A stretch of 56,983 bases of DNA from Bacillota bacterium (lineage in GTDB: Bacteria > Bacillota > Clostridia > Acetivibrionales > DSM-1351): NCBI GenBank assembly GCA_023416275.1, contig JAEZIB010000013.1, positions 1 through 56,983 of the forward strand, in the 5' to 3' direction. The notes below the pieces were generated by a model. It saw only the letters and a list, made by a program, of their open reading frames with translations. It had not been told where the DNA came from and did not search any database. The number at the start of each line of letters is the position of its first letter. Positions within the stretch are counted from its first letter, which is position 1. Shown piece by piece: positions 9,286 to 17,746 of this stretch. The translations under genes and the position numbers were made by a program.

Positions 9286-9987
9286 ATGAAGACAAGGCTA
9301 ATATTTGTACGACATGCAGAAGCAGAAGGTAATTTACAAAGAGTATTTCATGGATGGTATGATAGTAAGATTACTGAAAAAGGTCACAAACAGGCTAAGA
9401 AGGTAGCCGAAAGACTGGCAGATATTCCTATTGATATAATATATTCAAGCAGTTTGACTCGTACATTACAGACAGCTCAGTATATTGCAGATATAAAGCA
9501 GCTTCCTATAATACGAACTGATAAGATGAAAGAAATAAATGGTGGAGATTGGGAAAATATATCCTTTGATGATATTCCTAAATTATATCCAAAGGAAAAC
9601 TATACATGGGAAAATGAGCCTCATATTCATCAGATGCCAAATGGTGAGAGCACTGTTGAGTTATTTGAGAGACTTATAAAAGAAGTAAAAAGCATAATAT
9701 CAAATAACTTGGGGAAAAACATTTGCATTGTAACACATGGTGGAGCTATACGTACAATGCTTTGTAGATTTTACGGATGTACACTTGAACATATGAAAAA
9801 TATTTATTGGCATGATAACACATCTGTTACAGTGGTTGATTATGATAATGAAAAGGATGAGTTTGAAGTATTGATGGAAGGTGATGCTGAGCATCTTGAT
9901 TTTGAGTTGAGTACAGTTCAGAATCAACAGTGGTGGCAGGAGTTTATGGAAGAAAAGAGAAGGCAAAAGAAGCTGAGTGATTTTTGA
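9286..9987 (+). CDS. Histidine phosphatase family protein (phosphoglycerate mutase-like)
   Basis: A branch-1 histidine phosphatase, cytoplasmic, acting on a small phosphorylated metabolite that the sequence does not reveal. The phospho-histidine motif FVRHAEAEGN is at residues about 7-16, the second catalytic His is in IVTHGGAIRTML, and SSSLTRTLQTA supplies the conserved Arg. At 233 residues it resembles CobC/PhoE-type enzymes rather than glycolytic mutase. It lies between pyrD and the PyrE-like gene in the same orientation, so a nucleotide or pathway-intermediate substrate is possible, but this is inference. No cobalamin genes are nearby to support CobC. Confidence 0.85.
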   Translation: MKTRLIFVRHAEAEGNLQRVFHGWYDSKITEKGHKQAKKVAERLADIPIDIIYSSSLTRTLQTAQYIADIKQLPIIRTDKMKEINGGDWENISFDDIPKLYPKENYTWENEPHIHQMPNGESTVELFERLIKEVKSIISNNLGKNICIVTHGGAIRTMLCRFYGCTLEHMKNIYWHDNTSVTVVDYDNEKDEFEVLMEGDAEHLDFELSTVQNQQWWQEFMEEKRRQKKLSDF

Positions 9988-10112
9988 TAAATTTTTATAT
10001 TTCGGATTTTAAAAGGGAATTTTTCTCTCCAGTTTAGGAGTGGATCAGAAACTTAAGCGTACAATGGAAATTATTTTATATATAAAGAAAAAGATTCTTA
10101 GGAGGAGAAAAA

Positions 10113-10967
10113 ATGGATAACAATAAGCTAATTACATGGCTTTTTAAGACAGATGCAGTCAGAGTTTGTCCAGACAATAAACCTTTTTGGTATACATCAT
10201 CAAAAATAGGTCCCTACTATATAAATACACACTTTCTATATGGCAGTGAAGAGAAGGCAAATAGCTTGCTTAAGGTCATTGATGTTTGCAAGGAAAACAA
10301 AATGGAGTGTTCAGAGGTAATTCTTGAGCTTTCATACAAGAACTTTGAATCAGATGAAATATATAGAGGTCTTATTTCATCAATGTGTGATTATATTAAG
10401 GAAAACATAGATTTGTCAAATATAGATTATATATCAGGCGGAGAAAGAAGAGATTGGTTCTTTTCATTAATTATTGCCAATATATTAAAATTACCTCATA
10501 TTACAATATTTAAAGATTTGTCAGCTGTTTTATATCAAAATGGTATTTCTTCTGAAATAAAGGATATAAAAAATGCAAATGTACTACATATAGCTGATAT
10601 TATTACAGAAGCATCAAGCTATATAAGGGCATGGATACCAGCTATTTCCGCATTAAACGGAAATTTAAAATATAGCCTTGTTGTAATTGACAGGTTACAG
10701 GGTGGTGCAGAGAAGCTAGAGAGCGCTGGTGTTGCATCACATGCTCTCATGAAGGTAAATGAAGATTTGTTCGATGGTGCGCTAGAGGAAGGACACATTA
10801 CAGTAACTCAGCACCATATGTTAATGAAATATTTAGATGATCCAACAGAGACAATGAAGTCTTTTTTAAAGGAACACCCGGAGTTTTTAGAGAATTCATT
10901 GAAATCAGATCCCAAAACAGCTGAACGTGCAAGAATCTGTATTGAACAAAATATTTATGGATTATAA
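10113..10967 (+). CDS. Orotate phosphoribosyltransferase-like protein with altered PRPP loop
   Basis: Related to PyrE, which joins orotate and PRPP to give OMP. The N-terminal FWYTSSKIGPYYINT resembles the OPRT substrate strand, ISGGERRDWFFS replaces the usual Gly-rich segment, and VVIDRLQGG matches the OPRT VVDREEGG strand. At 284 residues it is much longer than ordinary PyrE (about 200), with an extra C-terminal helical tail. The PRPP loop, normally VDDVxTTGG, reads IADIITEASS, losing one acid and both glycines. Its place at the end of the pyr cluster supports an OPRT role. Activity, or a regulatory or salvage role, cannot be settled from sequence. Confidence 0.65.
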   Translation: MDNNKLITWLFKTDAVRVCPDNKPFWYTSSKIGPYYINTHFLYGSEEKANSLLKVIDVCKENKMECSEVILELSYKNFESDEIYRGLISSMCDYIKENIDLSNIDYISGGERRDWFFSLIIANILKLPHITIFKDLSAVLYQNGISSEIKDIKNANVLHIADIITEASSYIRAWIPAISALNGNLKYSLVVIDRLQGGAEKLESAGVASHALMKVNEDLFDGALEEGHITVTQHHMLMKYLDDPTETMKSFLKEHPEFLENSLKSDPKTAERARICIEQNIYGL

Positions 10968-11070
10968 ATCAACTTTTCACCTGTTTTTTTATAAACTAAT
11001 TTATGTAATTAATTTAACCAAATTTAAAAATTATAAATACTGTAAAATTAAATAATAAATTTAATAATAG

Positions 11071-11117
11071 GAGTTTCTCGGAATACTTTTACAAGTAATT
11101 TGAGAACTCTTTTTTTA
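11071..11117 (+). terminator. Rho-independent terminator of the pyr cluster
   Basis: Arms GAGTTTCTC and GAGAACTC (one bulged T), with an inner AATACTT/AAGTAATT pairing, are followed by a run of seven or more T. This is the first strong terminator after the pyrimidine genes and probably ends the operon. The rest of the 377-base gap (10968-11344) is very AT-rich, with nothing else recognisable. Confidence 0.8.
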
Positions 11118-11344
11118 CTAACTAAAATAAATCAAAAATTGGAGTCTTATTAAAAGTTTGTTAAGAAAGCAAATATTTAAAATTGAGAGATGGCTATTTT
11201 AAAAAATTGTTTTTTGCTTAATGGGGACAATATTGATGATAGCATATAGAATTTATTATTTATATACAAATAATTAAAAAAAAGTTTTTTTATAGTAATA
11301 GTTAAGTAGTATAAGTCATATATTATTTCGAGGTGATAAAGTAT

Positions 11345-11521
11345 ATGGATAACATAATAGAAAAACAAAAAAAAAGTACCCAGTTAAATGAAGGTGATCG
11401 TAAAGTACTATATAAATACGCTAGTCATCATTCCGAAAGGGTTGCACATTTACAAAATGTTGAAGAATGTAAAACTCTTAACAACAATATTAGTAATATA
11501 GAAAAACAATATTATTATTAA
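11345..11521 (+). CDS. Small hypothetical protein (58 aa)
   Basis: A short, charged, soluble-looking protein rich in Lys, Asn and Glu, with no membrane segment, no cysteine pair and no motif I recognise. An in-frame GTG at 11333 also opens the frame, but the ATG at 11345 is preferred because a GAGGTG ribosome site at 11330-11335 sits at normal distance from it. It lies alone between the pyr terminator and glgC. Function unknown; it may be genuine but is short enough that chance cannot be excluded. Confidence 0.45.
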   Translation: MDNIIEKQKKSTQLNEGDRKVLYKYASHHSERVAHLQNVEECKTLNNNISNIEKQYYY

Positions 11522-11647
11522 TTTGCTTTTCAATAGAATGCTAAGTATTGTAAAAATTATGTTTGCATTATTTTGTATTTGTTTAATTTTTTAAAATGTG
11601 TGTTTACAGTTTTTATTAAAAAATAATTACAAAGGATGATAGCGCTT

Positions 11648-12781
11648 ATGAATAAAAAATGCTTGGCTATGGTGCTAGCAGGTGGAGGAGGAGAAAGATT
11701 GAAGCCTCTTACAAAAAAGTTAGCTAAACCTGCAGTGCTTTTTGGTGGTAAATACAGAATTATTGATTTTGCTTTAAGTAATTGTATTAATTCCGGCATA
11801 TATACAATTGGAATTGTCGTTCAATATGAACCGCTAATTTTAAATTCCCATATAAACTCAGGTGGTATTTGGGATATGCATAATGGTAGGGGACAAATAA
11901 CAATACTTCCTCCATATATGAACGAAAAAGGAGGCTGCTGGTATAAAGGAACAGCAAATGCTATATATCAAAATCTTGAATATATAGATATGCATAATCC
12001 AGAATATGTAATTATACTTTCAGCTGATCAAGTGTATAAGATGGATTACTCTAAAATGCTTGATGAGCATATCAAAATGTCTGCAGATGTAACGGTTGCA
12101 GTTACGAGTGTTGATTGGAAAGAAGCAAGCAGATTTGGTATTATGGATGTTGATGAGAATGGTAGAATTTTTAATTTTGAGGAAAAACCAAAAGTTCCAA
12201 AAAGTAATCTTGCATCAATGGGAATTTATATTTTTAACACTGATTTCTTAAAAAAATGTCTTATAGAGGATGAAAATGATAATACATCATCCAATGATTT
12301 TGGAAAGAATATTATTCCAAAGCTAATGAATTCTGATGCTAATGTTAATTCATACAAATTTGATGGATATTGGATGGATGTTGGAACAGTTAACAGCTTT
12401 TGGAAAGCACATATGGATTTACTTGAGGAAAACAATAAATTGAACCTTTATGATCCTTCTTGGAAGATTTATTGCGAACATATTGCTGTACCGCCTCTAT
12501 ATATTAATCATACCGCTAAGGTAAATTCTTCTATGCTTGGTGAGGGCTGTTATATACTTGGAGAAGTAAATAACTCGGTAATTTTTCCAGGTGTGTTTGT
12601 TGGAAGAGGAGCTATTATTAGGGATTCTGTTATAATGTCCAATGTAAGAATAGAGGATAACGTAACTATTAACAGAACTATTGCAGGTAGTAATTCTTGG
12701 ATAAAATCTGCAATAATTAGTAATGAAAACAGCTCAGATGATAAAATTTATTATATTGATGAGGGTCAGATTATTGAATAG
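11648..12781 (+). CDS. glgC: Glucose-1-phosphate adenylyltransferase
   Basis: Makes ADP-glucose for glycogen synthesis. The N-terminal nucleotidyltransferase domain shows AGGGGERLKPLT (normally AGGxGxRLxxLT), KPAVLFGGKYRIIDF, GTANAIYQN and ADQVYKMDY. A left-handed beta-helix tail follows (GEGCYILGEVNNSVIFPGV). The ATG at 11648 is chosen over the in-frame one at 11636 because AAAGGATG at 11631-11638 would overlap the earlier codon. Length of 377 residues is normal. There is no glgD or glgA beside it, unlike many Firmicutes glg operons. Confidence 0.92.
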   Translation: MNKKCLAMVLAGGGGERLKPLTKKLAKPAVLFGGKYRIIDFALSNCINSGIYTIGIVVQYEPLILNSHINSGGIWDMHNGRGQITILPPYMNEKGGCWYKGTANAIYQNLEYIDMHNPEYVIILSADQVYKMDYSKMLDEHIKMSADVTVAVTSVDWKEASRFGIMDVDENGRIFNFEEKPKVPKSNLASMGIYIFNTDFLKKCLIEDENDNTSSNDFGKNIIPKLMNSDANVNSYKFDGYWMDVGTVNSFWKAHMDLLEENNKLNLYDPSWKIYCEHIAVPPLYINHTAKVNSSMLGEGCYILGEVNNSVIFPGVFVGRGAIIRDSVIMSNVRIEDNVTINRTIAGSNSWIKSAIISNENSSDDKIYYIDEGQIIE

Positions 12782-13001
12782 ATAAGTTCTGGTTAATATT
12801 AAGCCTATTGTCAATGGCTGAAAAGTAACAAGTTTTGTTATACTTCTTGTGAAAATTGAGTAAATGAGTTGTAAAAAGGTCAAATAATGAATATAATGAG
12901 GTAAGAAAAAGTCTACCACGTCTATAATAGTTTATATAAAATTTTATATTATTGCTACTAGATTGGCATTTTAGCTGTTAATAAGCAGTTGGAGTGATAA
13001 C

Positions 13002-13700
13002 ATGAATAAAAAATTATTTATAGCGTCAGTTGTATTAACAATAGGTGTAGCAGCATTTTTATGTTACAATCATATTGTTTTTCAAGACGCTTTTTTCTTT
13101 ATTAAAAGAGAAGTCATTATTGATAAAGTTGTTTGTGAAGGTGATATAGACAATGATGGGATTTCTGATATGGATGATATTGTGCAGGGAGCGAGGCTTG
13201 AAATATTAAATAACACTAAGTATCAGAGTAACTATTATGAAGGAGGGTATCCTCCTAAAACAGAAGGAGTCTGTACTGATGTTATTTGGAGAGCGCTAAA
13301 GAATGCAGGGTATGATCTGAAATCAAATATGGACAAAGATATTTCGCTGCATACTAAAGATTATATTAAAGGAGTAGTAATTCCTGATCCCAATATTGAC
13401 TTTAGACGTGTTAAAAATCAACATGTTTTTTTTGAGAAGTATGCTGCTAGCTTCACAACAGAGGTTAAACCTTATAATATAAAGAATTTATATAAGTGGC
13501 AAGCTGGAGATATTATAGTTTTAAGAAATAGTGACCATGTTGCAATAGTGTCTGATAAAAGAAAGAAAAATGGAGTTCCATATATTATACATAATTCAAG
13601 TACTTACCCAATGGAAGAATATTTATTGTTAAAATGGAGCAAGGACAAACGAATAGTTGGGCATTACCGTTTTCCTATTCCGAAAAATTTAATAGAGTAA
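13002..13700 (+). CDS. DUF1287 protein, membrane-anchored amidase-like
   Basis: Has an N-terminal hydrophobic helix (about residues 4-24), a signal anchor or uncleaved signal, then an extracytoplasmic domain. The motifs KTEGVCTDVIWRAL (likely nucleophile Cys), DFRRVKNQHVFFE, WQAGDIIVL, DHVAIVSD and IIHNSS are those of DUF1287, a family thought to share the NlpC/P60 papain-like fold used on peptidoglycan or similar amides. The His of DHVAIVSD would be the catalytic base. Substrate is not known. GGAGTGA precedes the ATG. It stands alone between glgC and ybaK. Confidence 0.8.
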   Translation: MNKKLFIASVVLTIGVAAFLCYNHIVFQDAFFFIKREVIIDKVVCEGDIDNDGISDMDDIVQGARLEILNNTKYQSNYYEGGYPPKTEGVCTDVIWRALKNAGYDLKSNMDKDISLHTKDYIKGVVIPDPNIDFRRVKNQHVFFEKYAASFTTEVKPYNIKNLYKWQAGDIIVLRNSDHVAIVSDKRKKNGVPYIIHNSSTYPMEEYLLLKWSKDKRIVGHYRFPIPKNLIE

Positions 13701-13773
13701 ATGGTATTGCTCTGTTTGAATTTTTGAAATATTATTAAAGCAAGTTTAAATTTTCCAAGGAGGAATGAGCTAT

Positions 13774-14250
13774 ATGGCAACAGTAAAAACAAATGTAATG
13801 AGGATATTGGATAGCGCACATATACAGTACAATACATATACTTATGATAATAAGGATGGAGCAATAGATGGAGTGTCTGTAGCTGAAAAAATTGGACAAC
13901 CAGTTGAGAGAGTGTATAAAACATTAGTTACCAGGGGAGCTAGCAAAAATTTCTTTGTTTTTGTAATTCCTGTAAGCAGAGAGCTTAATTTAAAGGCTGC
14001 GGCTAGGTCGGTTGGCGAAAAATCTATTGAAATGATTAGAATGGATGAAATTAACAAAGTAACAGGATATATCAGAGGAGGATGTTCTCCCATTGGTATG
14101 AAGAAGGATTATAAGACTGTATTAGACAGTTCATGTGAAAATATTGAGACAATCATATTTAGTGCAGGAAAGATTGGTTTCCAGTTAGAACTGCCTCCGC
14201 AGACCTTGATAAGCTTTATAAAAGCTGAAGTGGCTGATATTGCTGAATAG
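13774..14250 (+). CDS. ybaK: Cys-tRNA(Pro) deacylase, YbaK family
   Basis: Trans-editing deacylase that removes cysteine mischarged on tRNA-Pro. The short protein (158 aa) carries the YbaK/ProX-like fold: YKTLVTRGASKNFFVFVIP, LNLKAAAR, and GYIRGGCSPIGMKK, the last being the characteristic loop. An upstream in-frame ATG at 13765 directly abuts AAGGAGGA, so the ATG at 13774, with normal spacing, is the better start. It is a single gene whose stop lies eight bases from the end of the converging DMT gene. Confidence 0.88.
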   Translation: MATVKTNVMRILDSAHIQYNTYTYDNKDGAIDGVSVAEKIGQPVERVYKTLVTRGASKNFFVFVIPVSRELNLKAAARSVGEKSIEMIRMDEINKVTGYIRGGCSPIGMKKDYKTVLDSSCENIETIIFSAGKIGFQLELPPQTLISFIKAEVADIAE

Positions 14251-14258
14251 CCTCAATA

Positions 14259-14612
14259 TCAAAACTTTTTAAAGGCGAAAAATACAGCACCTAGTATGCA
14301 AATAAATGAAAGTAAATAATTAAGCTTGAAGCTTTCCTTTAAGTATAATACTGAAAAAACACCAAAAACTACAAGAGTAATGGCTTCTTGAATAATTTTT
14401 AGCTGAGCAGTATCAAAATTTTTTGATGCCAGCCTATTTGCCGGTATCATAAAGCAATATTCAAAGAAAGCAATACCCCAACTTATCAAGATAATTATAA
14501 ATAAAGGTGTTGAAGCATTTTTGAATTTTAAATTGCCATACCAGGCAAAGGTCATAAAAACATTTGATACAACGAGTAGTAAAAAGGGCCAGTATTTTAT
14601 AATCGAATACAT
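14259..14612 (-). CDS. Small DMT/DUF486-like membrane protein
   Basis: A 117-residue protein with four predicted membrane helices: FLLLVVSNVFMTFAWY, TPLFIIILISWGIAFFEY, a segment around residues 66-88, and the C-terminal LLSFICILGAVFFAF. The arrangement and the IPANR motif are typical of DUF486, a four-helix branch of the drug/metabolite transporter superfamily; members probably act as dimers. Substrate unknown. The ATG at 14612 is preferred to longer versions because GTGAGG precedes it and the family is about 110 residues. It diverges from the lipoprotein gene across a short shared promoter region. Confidence 0.8.
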   Translation of the reverse strand: MYSIIKYWPFLLLVVSNVFMTFAWYGNLKFKNASTPLFIIILISWGIAFFEYCFMIPANRLASKNFDTAQLKIIQEAITLVVFGVFSVLYLKESFKLNYLLSFICILGAVFFAFKKF

Positions 14613-14733
14613 ATGTAAAACCTCACTAGTAAAAACTAAATATTTATATATAAAGCACAAATATCATTATAAGCTAATATTAGAGTTTTTCAAGTATAAT
14701 ATGCAATTAAATTACAGCACTGGAGGAAAATCG

Positions 14734-15228
14734 ATGAAAAGAAGTAAAATTATTAGTGCTCTTACAATATTCAGTGTTCTTTTTATGCTGCTAAGTGGTT
14801 GCGCATCAGACCCTGTAGCAGATGATTTAACAAACTACATGAATAATCAAATGCAAACTGTTTCAAAAATGCAAAACGCATATTTAACATTATTGAATGA
14901 TCTTAGTAACTCTGAAGACAATGATGTCCAAACTGTGAGTACTAAAATAAAGGAGGAAGTGCTTCCTAGTTCTGATAAACTTATAGCAGAGGCAAAGAAA
15001 ATAGTTCCAGCAACAGTAGAATTAAAAAATCTTCACAATAAGTATATAGCAGCTATGACCAAGCAGAACAAAGGATTAGCTATGATGCTTGAAGGACTTG
15101 AAAATAGCAACAATGAAACTGTTACAACTGGCAGCAAAATAATAACAGAAGCCAATTCAGAATATGCTTTATTTATAAAAGAACTGAATGCCCTTGCTAA
15201 AGCTCATGGGTTAGAGGTTCAGAATTAA
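14734..15228 (+). CDS. Predicted lipoprotein, helical, unknown function
   Basis: A 164-residue exported lipoprotein: positively charged start (MKRSK), hydrophobic core, and lipobox LLSGC, with the lipidated Cys about residue 23. The mature part is predicted all-helical and rich in Lys, Asn and Glu, with no recognised enzyme motif; DUF-type clostridial lipoproteins of this kind are common. The open frame extends upstream, but TGGAGG at 14721-14726 and the signal peptide fix the ATG at 14734. A strong terminator follows at 15306. Confidence 0.75.
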   Translation: MKRSKIISALTIFSVLFMLLSGCASDPVADDLTNYMNNQMQTVSKMQNAYLTLLNDLSNSEDNDVQTVSTKIKEEVLPSSDKLIAEAKKIVPATVELKNLHNKYIAAMTKQNKGLAMMLEGLENSNNETVTTGSKIITEANSEYALFIKELNALAKAHGLEVQN

Positions 15229-15305
15229 TTAACTTTATTATATATCAACTTTTCTCATATAAAAGTCTATAGGATTCAGCAAACATATCAATGCTTGCTG
15301 CCAAT

Positions 15306-15367
15306 ATAATTGCATGAATTAGTAATGGTTTATTTGTCACCAGCTAATTCATGCAATTATTTTTTTC
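15306..15367 (+). terminator. Strong terminator after lipoprotein gene
   Basis: A perfect 17-base inverted repeat (arms 15306-15322 and 15344-15360, core TTGCATGAATTAG) followed by seven T. It separates the lipoprotein gene from the long regulatory region of the GGDEF-EAL gene. Confidence 0.88.
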
Positions 15368-15448
15368 CTAATAATCCAATTATAAGTTTAACTAATATAT
15401 CTGGTAAAGTTCAGTAAATTTATTTAAAACTAGAAAGGTTATTTCATT

Positions 15449-15520
15449 TGTCGAAAAGATATAGAAATATGTGTCAAAATTATATGCAAAATGTCGAAAA
15501 CATATTGATAAAAAGTCGAA
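15449..15520 (+). promoter_or_regulatory. Cluster of three candidate Spo0A boxes
   Basis: TGTCGAA occurs at 15449-15455 and 15492-15498, and AGTCGAA at 15514-15520. The consensus Spo0A (0A) box is TGTCGAA. The third lies in the spacer of a probable promoter and the others are just upstream, the geometry expected for direct control of the GGDEF-EAL gene at 15826. Confidence 0.55.
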
Positions 15521-15531
15521 TATAGTATAAT
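15505..15531 (+). promoter_or_regulatory. Probable promoter of GGDEF-EAL gene
   Basis: TTGATA (15505-15510) and TATAAT (15526-15531) are 15 bases apart, a short spacer that often needs an activator. The overlapping 0A boxes fit that. The implied leader is about 290 bases and contains two tandem palindromic repeats. Confidence 0.45.
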
Positions 15532-15662
15532 ATTAGAGTGGATATAAAATAATAGTAAAAATTATCTAACCACGTACTTAATTTGTCTTACTAAAGTCAA
15601 TTAAATCTAAACTAATGAGAAAAGTCTAAGCCTATGACTAGATAAGCTCGAGAATACTTTTT

Positions 15663-15771
15663 GTAATTGACGGAGTCAATTACCTAAAAAAACTAATGAT
15701 AACAGCTAGAACTATCTGTAATTGGCAGCGTAAATTACCTAAAAAACTAAAAATAACAGTTAGATTTATCT
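15663..15771 (+). repeat. Two tandem ~55-base repeats with palindromic cores
   Basis: Unit 1 (15663-15717) and unit 2 (15718-15771) share the order GTAATTG...ATTACCTAAAAAAACTA...ATAACAG.TAGA..TATCT. Unit 1 starts with the perfect palindrome GTAATTGAC-GGA-GTCAATTAC; unit 2 has a degenerate version. They sit in the leader of the GGDEF-EAL gene. The GTCAATTAC word is also the end of a repeat family seen at 43856 and 50130. Confidence 0.65.
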
Positions 15772-15825
15772 GTAATGACTTTATTACTATTGAGTATACT
15801 ATTATAGAAACATGAGGTAACATAT

Positions 15826-17574
15826 ATGAGGGTAAAAATTTTATCAAAGGTACTTATAGCATTTTTTACATTAGCTATTTTAGTTACCATGTTGTATTTA
15901 TCTGTCAATGATATTAATAGACAAAAAAACACTGGTGTATCAGACATAAATAGTAGTTCCTTGAATAGGGTTGCATCAAATAGAATAGCACCCTTTGAAA
16001 CAGAGCAAAAGCAAATGACTTTTTTTACTGAATATAGGAAACAAACTATTAGTATTTTTATTTTTACATCACTTCTAATTTTATTTATAGCAACATTAGC
16101 GTACAGAAAAAAAGCAAAACATATGAAAAAACAGCTATTTAATGTAAATGCTGAATTAGCTAGTATACATAGTGAGCTGCAAGCAGTTCATAATAAAATA
16201 AAGAGCAAAAGGGATGAAATTGAAGTGATTCGGGAAAATCTAATAGAGAGCGAGAAGAGATATTCTCATCTTGCTCTTCATGATGTTTTGACTGGTTTAC
16301 CAAACAGACAAGCGCTCTATGAAAATGCTTCTCAACTATTTTCAGATTTAGCTGTAAAGAAAGCAGCACTTATATATATTGATATGGATAATTTCAAATA
16401 TATAAATGATACAATGGGACATGATTTTGGAGATGAACTAATAAAGCAAGCAAGCAAAAGAATTTCGATTAATATGAATAACAAAGGTATTCTTTATAGG
16501 CTTGGTGGAGATGAATTTGTTATTCTACAAGCTATAAATGAAAAAGAAGCCGAAAGCTTAATGTCGAAAATTTTAAATAGCTTTAGAAAAGAGTTTGTAA
16601 TAAAAAACAGTACTATACATATCAGCCTTAGTATTGGATTAGCAATGTATCCCGAGCATGGGGATATTGTAAGTAAATTGATGAAAGCTGCAGATATTGC
16701 TATGTATACGTCCAAGGAGAGTGGAAAGAACAGATATGAAGTTTATCAAAACAGTATGAATGTAGCTTTCAGTGATAGGATGAACTTGGAAAAGTATTTG
16801 CATGTAGCAATGGAAAAACATGAATTTGAATTATATTATCAACCACAGATAGATTTGAATAATGATAAGATAACAGGGCTTGAAGCCTTGTTAAGGTGGA
16901 AAAGTCCAGAGTTAGGAAATGTATCTCCAATGGATTTTATAAAGGTTGCAGAAGATACTCATTTAATAATTCCTCTAGGTGAATGGGTTTTAATTCAAGC
17001 CTGTGAATTCTTAAGTCAATTACATAAAAGTGGACATCCTAACATGGCAATGTCAGTTAATATATCGCCAATTCAGATATTACAGGAGGATTTTACTGAT
17101 AAGGTAATAAAAATTCTTAAATATTACAATATTGCTCCTATGTGTCTTGAATTAGAATTAACGGAAACAATTTTAATTGAATCCTTTGAAAATGTCTACA
17201 AAAAGCTACAGCTGTTGAGTGACATAGGAATACGAATTGCACTAGATGATTTTGGCAAGGGTTATTCATCGCTGAATTATTTGAGGCAGTTGCCTATACA
17301 TACGTTAAAAATTGATAAGTGTTTTATAGATAATGTTTCCTTTGATACTGAAAATACAACTATTACTAGACATATTATTTCAATGGGTAAGTCTATGGGA
17401 TTGTCTGTTGTTGCTGAAGGAGTAGAGGTGCAAGGACAATTGGACTATTTGAAGAAATATCAATGTGATAAGATGCAAGGATATCTTTTCTCAAGACCAT
17501 TACCAAAAAGTGAAATAGAAAAATTGGTTAAATCACCAGGATTAAAAATAGAGTCTATACAAAGAGGAGCATAG
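15826..17574 (+). CDS. Membrane-bound GGDEF-EAL c-di-GMP protein
   Basis: A 582-residue c-di-GMP turnover protein. Two membrane helices (about 7-27 and 72-91) bracket a short outside loop of about 45 residues, too small for a known sensor. A coiled coil (about 95-145) leads to GGDEF at 227-231 (RLGGDEFVIL, intact, so diguanylate cyclase activity is possible; no RxxD inhibitory site where expected) and an EAL domain starting at EALLRW (353-358), with DDFGKGYSSL, VVAEGVE and QGYLFSRP. Both catalytic sets look intact, so it may be bifunctional. GAGGTAA precedes the ATG. Its long upstream region carries candidate Spo0A boxes and palindromes. Confidence 0.93.
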   Translation: MRVKILSKVLIAFFTLAILVTMLYLSVNDINRQKNTGVSDINSSSLNRVASNRIAPFETEQKQMTFFTEYRKQTISIFIFTSLLILFIATLAYRKKAKHMKKQLFNVNAELASIHSELQAVHNKIKSKRDEIEVIRENLIESEKRYSHLALHDVLTGLPNRQALYENASQLFSDLAVKKAALIYIDMDNFKYINDTMGHDFGDELIKQASKRISINMNNKGILYRLGGDEFVILQAINEKEAESLMSKILNSFRKEFVIKNSTIHISLSIGLAMYPEHGDIVSKLMKAADIAMYTSKESGKNRYEVYQNSMNVAFSDRMNLEKYLHVAMEKHEFELYYQPQIDLNNDKITGLEALLRWKSPELGNVSPMDFIKVAEDTHLIIPLGEWVLIQACEFLSQLHKSGHPNMAMSVNISPIQILQEDFTDKVIKILKYYNIAPMCLELELTETILIESFENVYKKLQLLSDIGIRIALDDFGKGYSSLNYLRQLPIHTLKIDKCFIDNVSFDTENTTITRHIISMGKSMGLSVVAEGVEVQGQLDYLKKYQCDKMQGYLFSRPLPKSEIEKLVKSPGLKIESIQRGA

Positions 17575-17592
17575 ATTATATCTATGCTTTCT
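17569..17592 (+). terminator. Terminator overlapping the GGDEF-EAL stop codon
   Basis: GCATAGA-TTATA-TCTATGC followed by TTTCTTT. The hairpin includes the TAG stop codon of the preceding gene. Confidence 0.6.
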
Positions 17593-17746
17593 TTAACGAT
17601 AATTTATGTGTTAAAGAGCGGACAAAAATAATTGAATATTATTTTTATTAATATATGAAATATAATTATTTGTTTATGTAGATAATAATTCTAAATAAGT
17701 AATATAAAGAAGCCAATGTGATATAAGCTTTGAAATTTAAAGGTAA

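Noticed and set aside
14521..14733. Upstream extension of the lipoprotein frame
   Set aside because: It overlaps the divergent DMT gene and would bury the signal peptide; TGGAGG and the lipobox fix the start at 14734.
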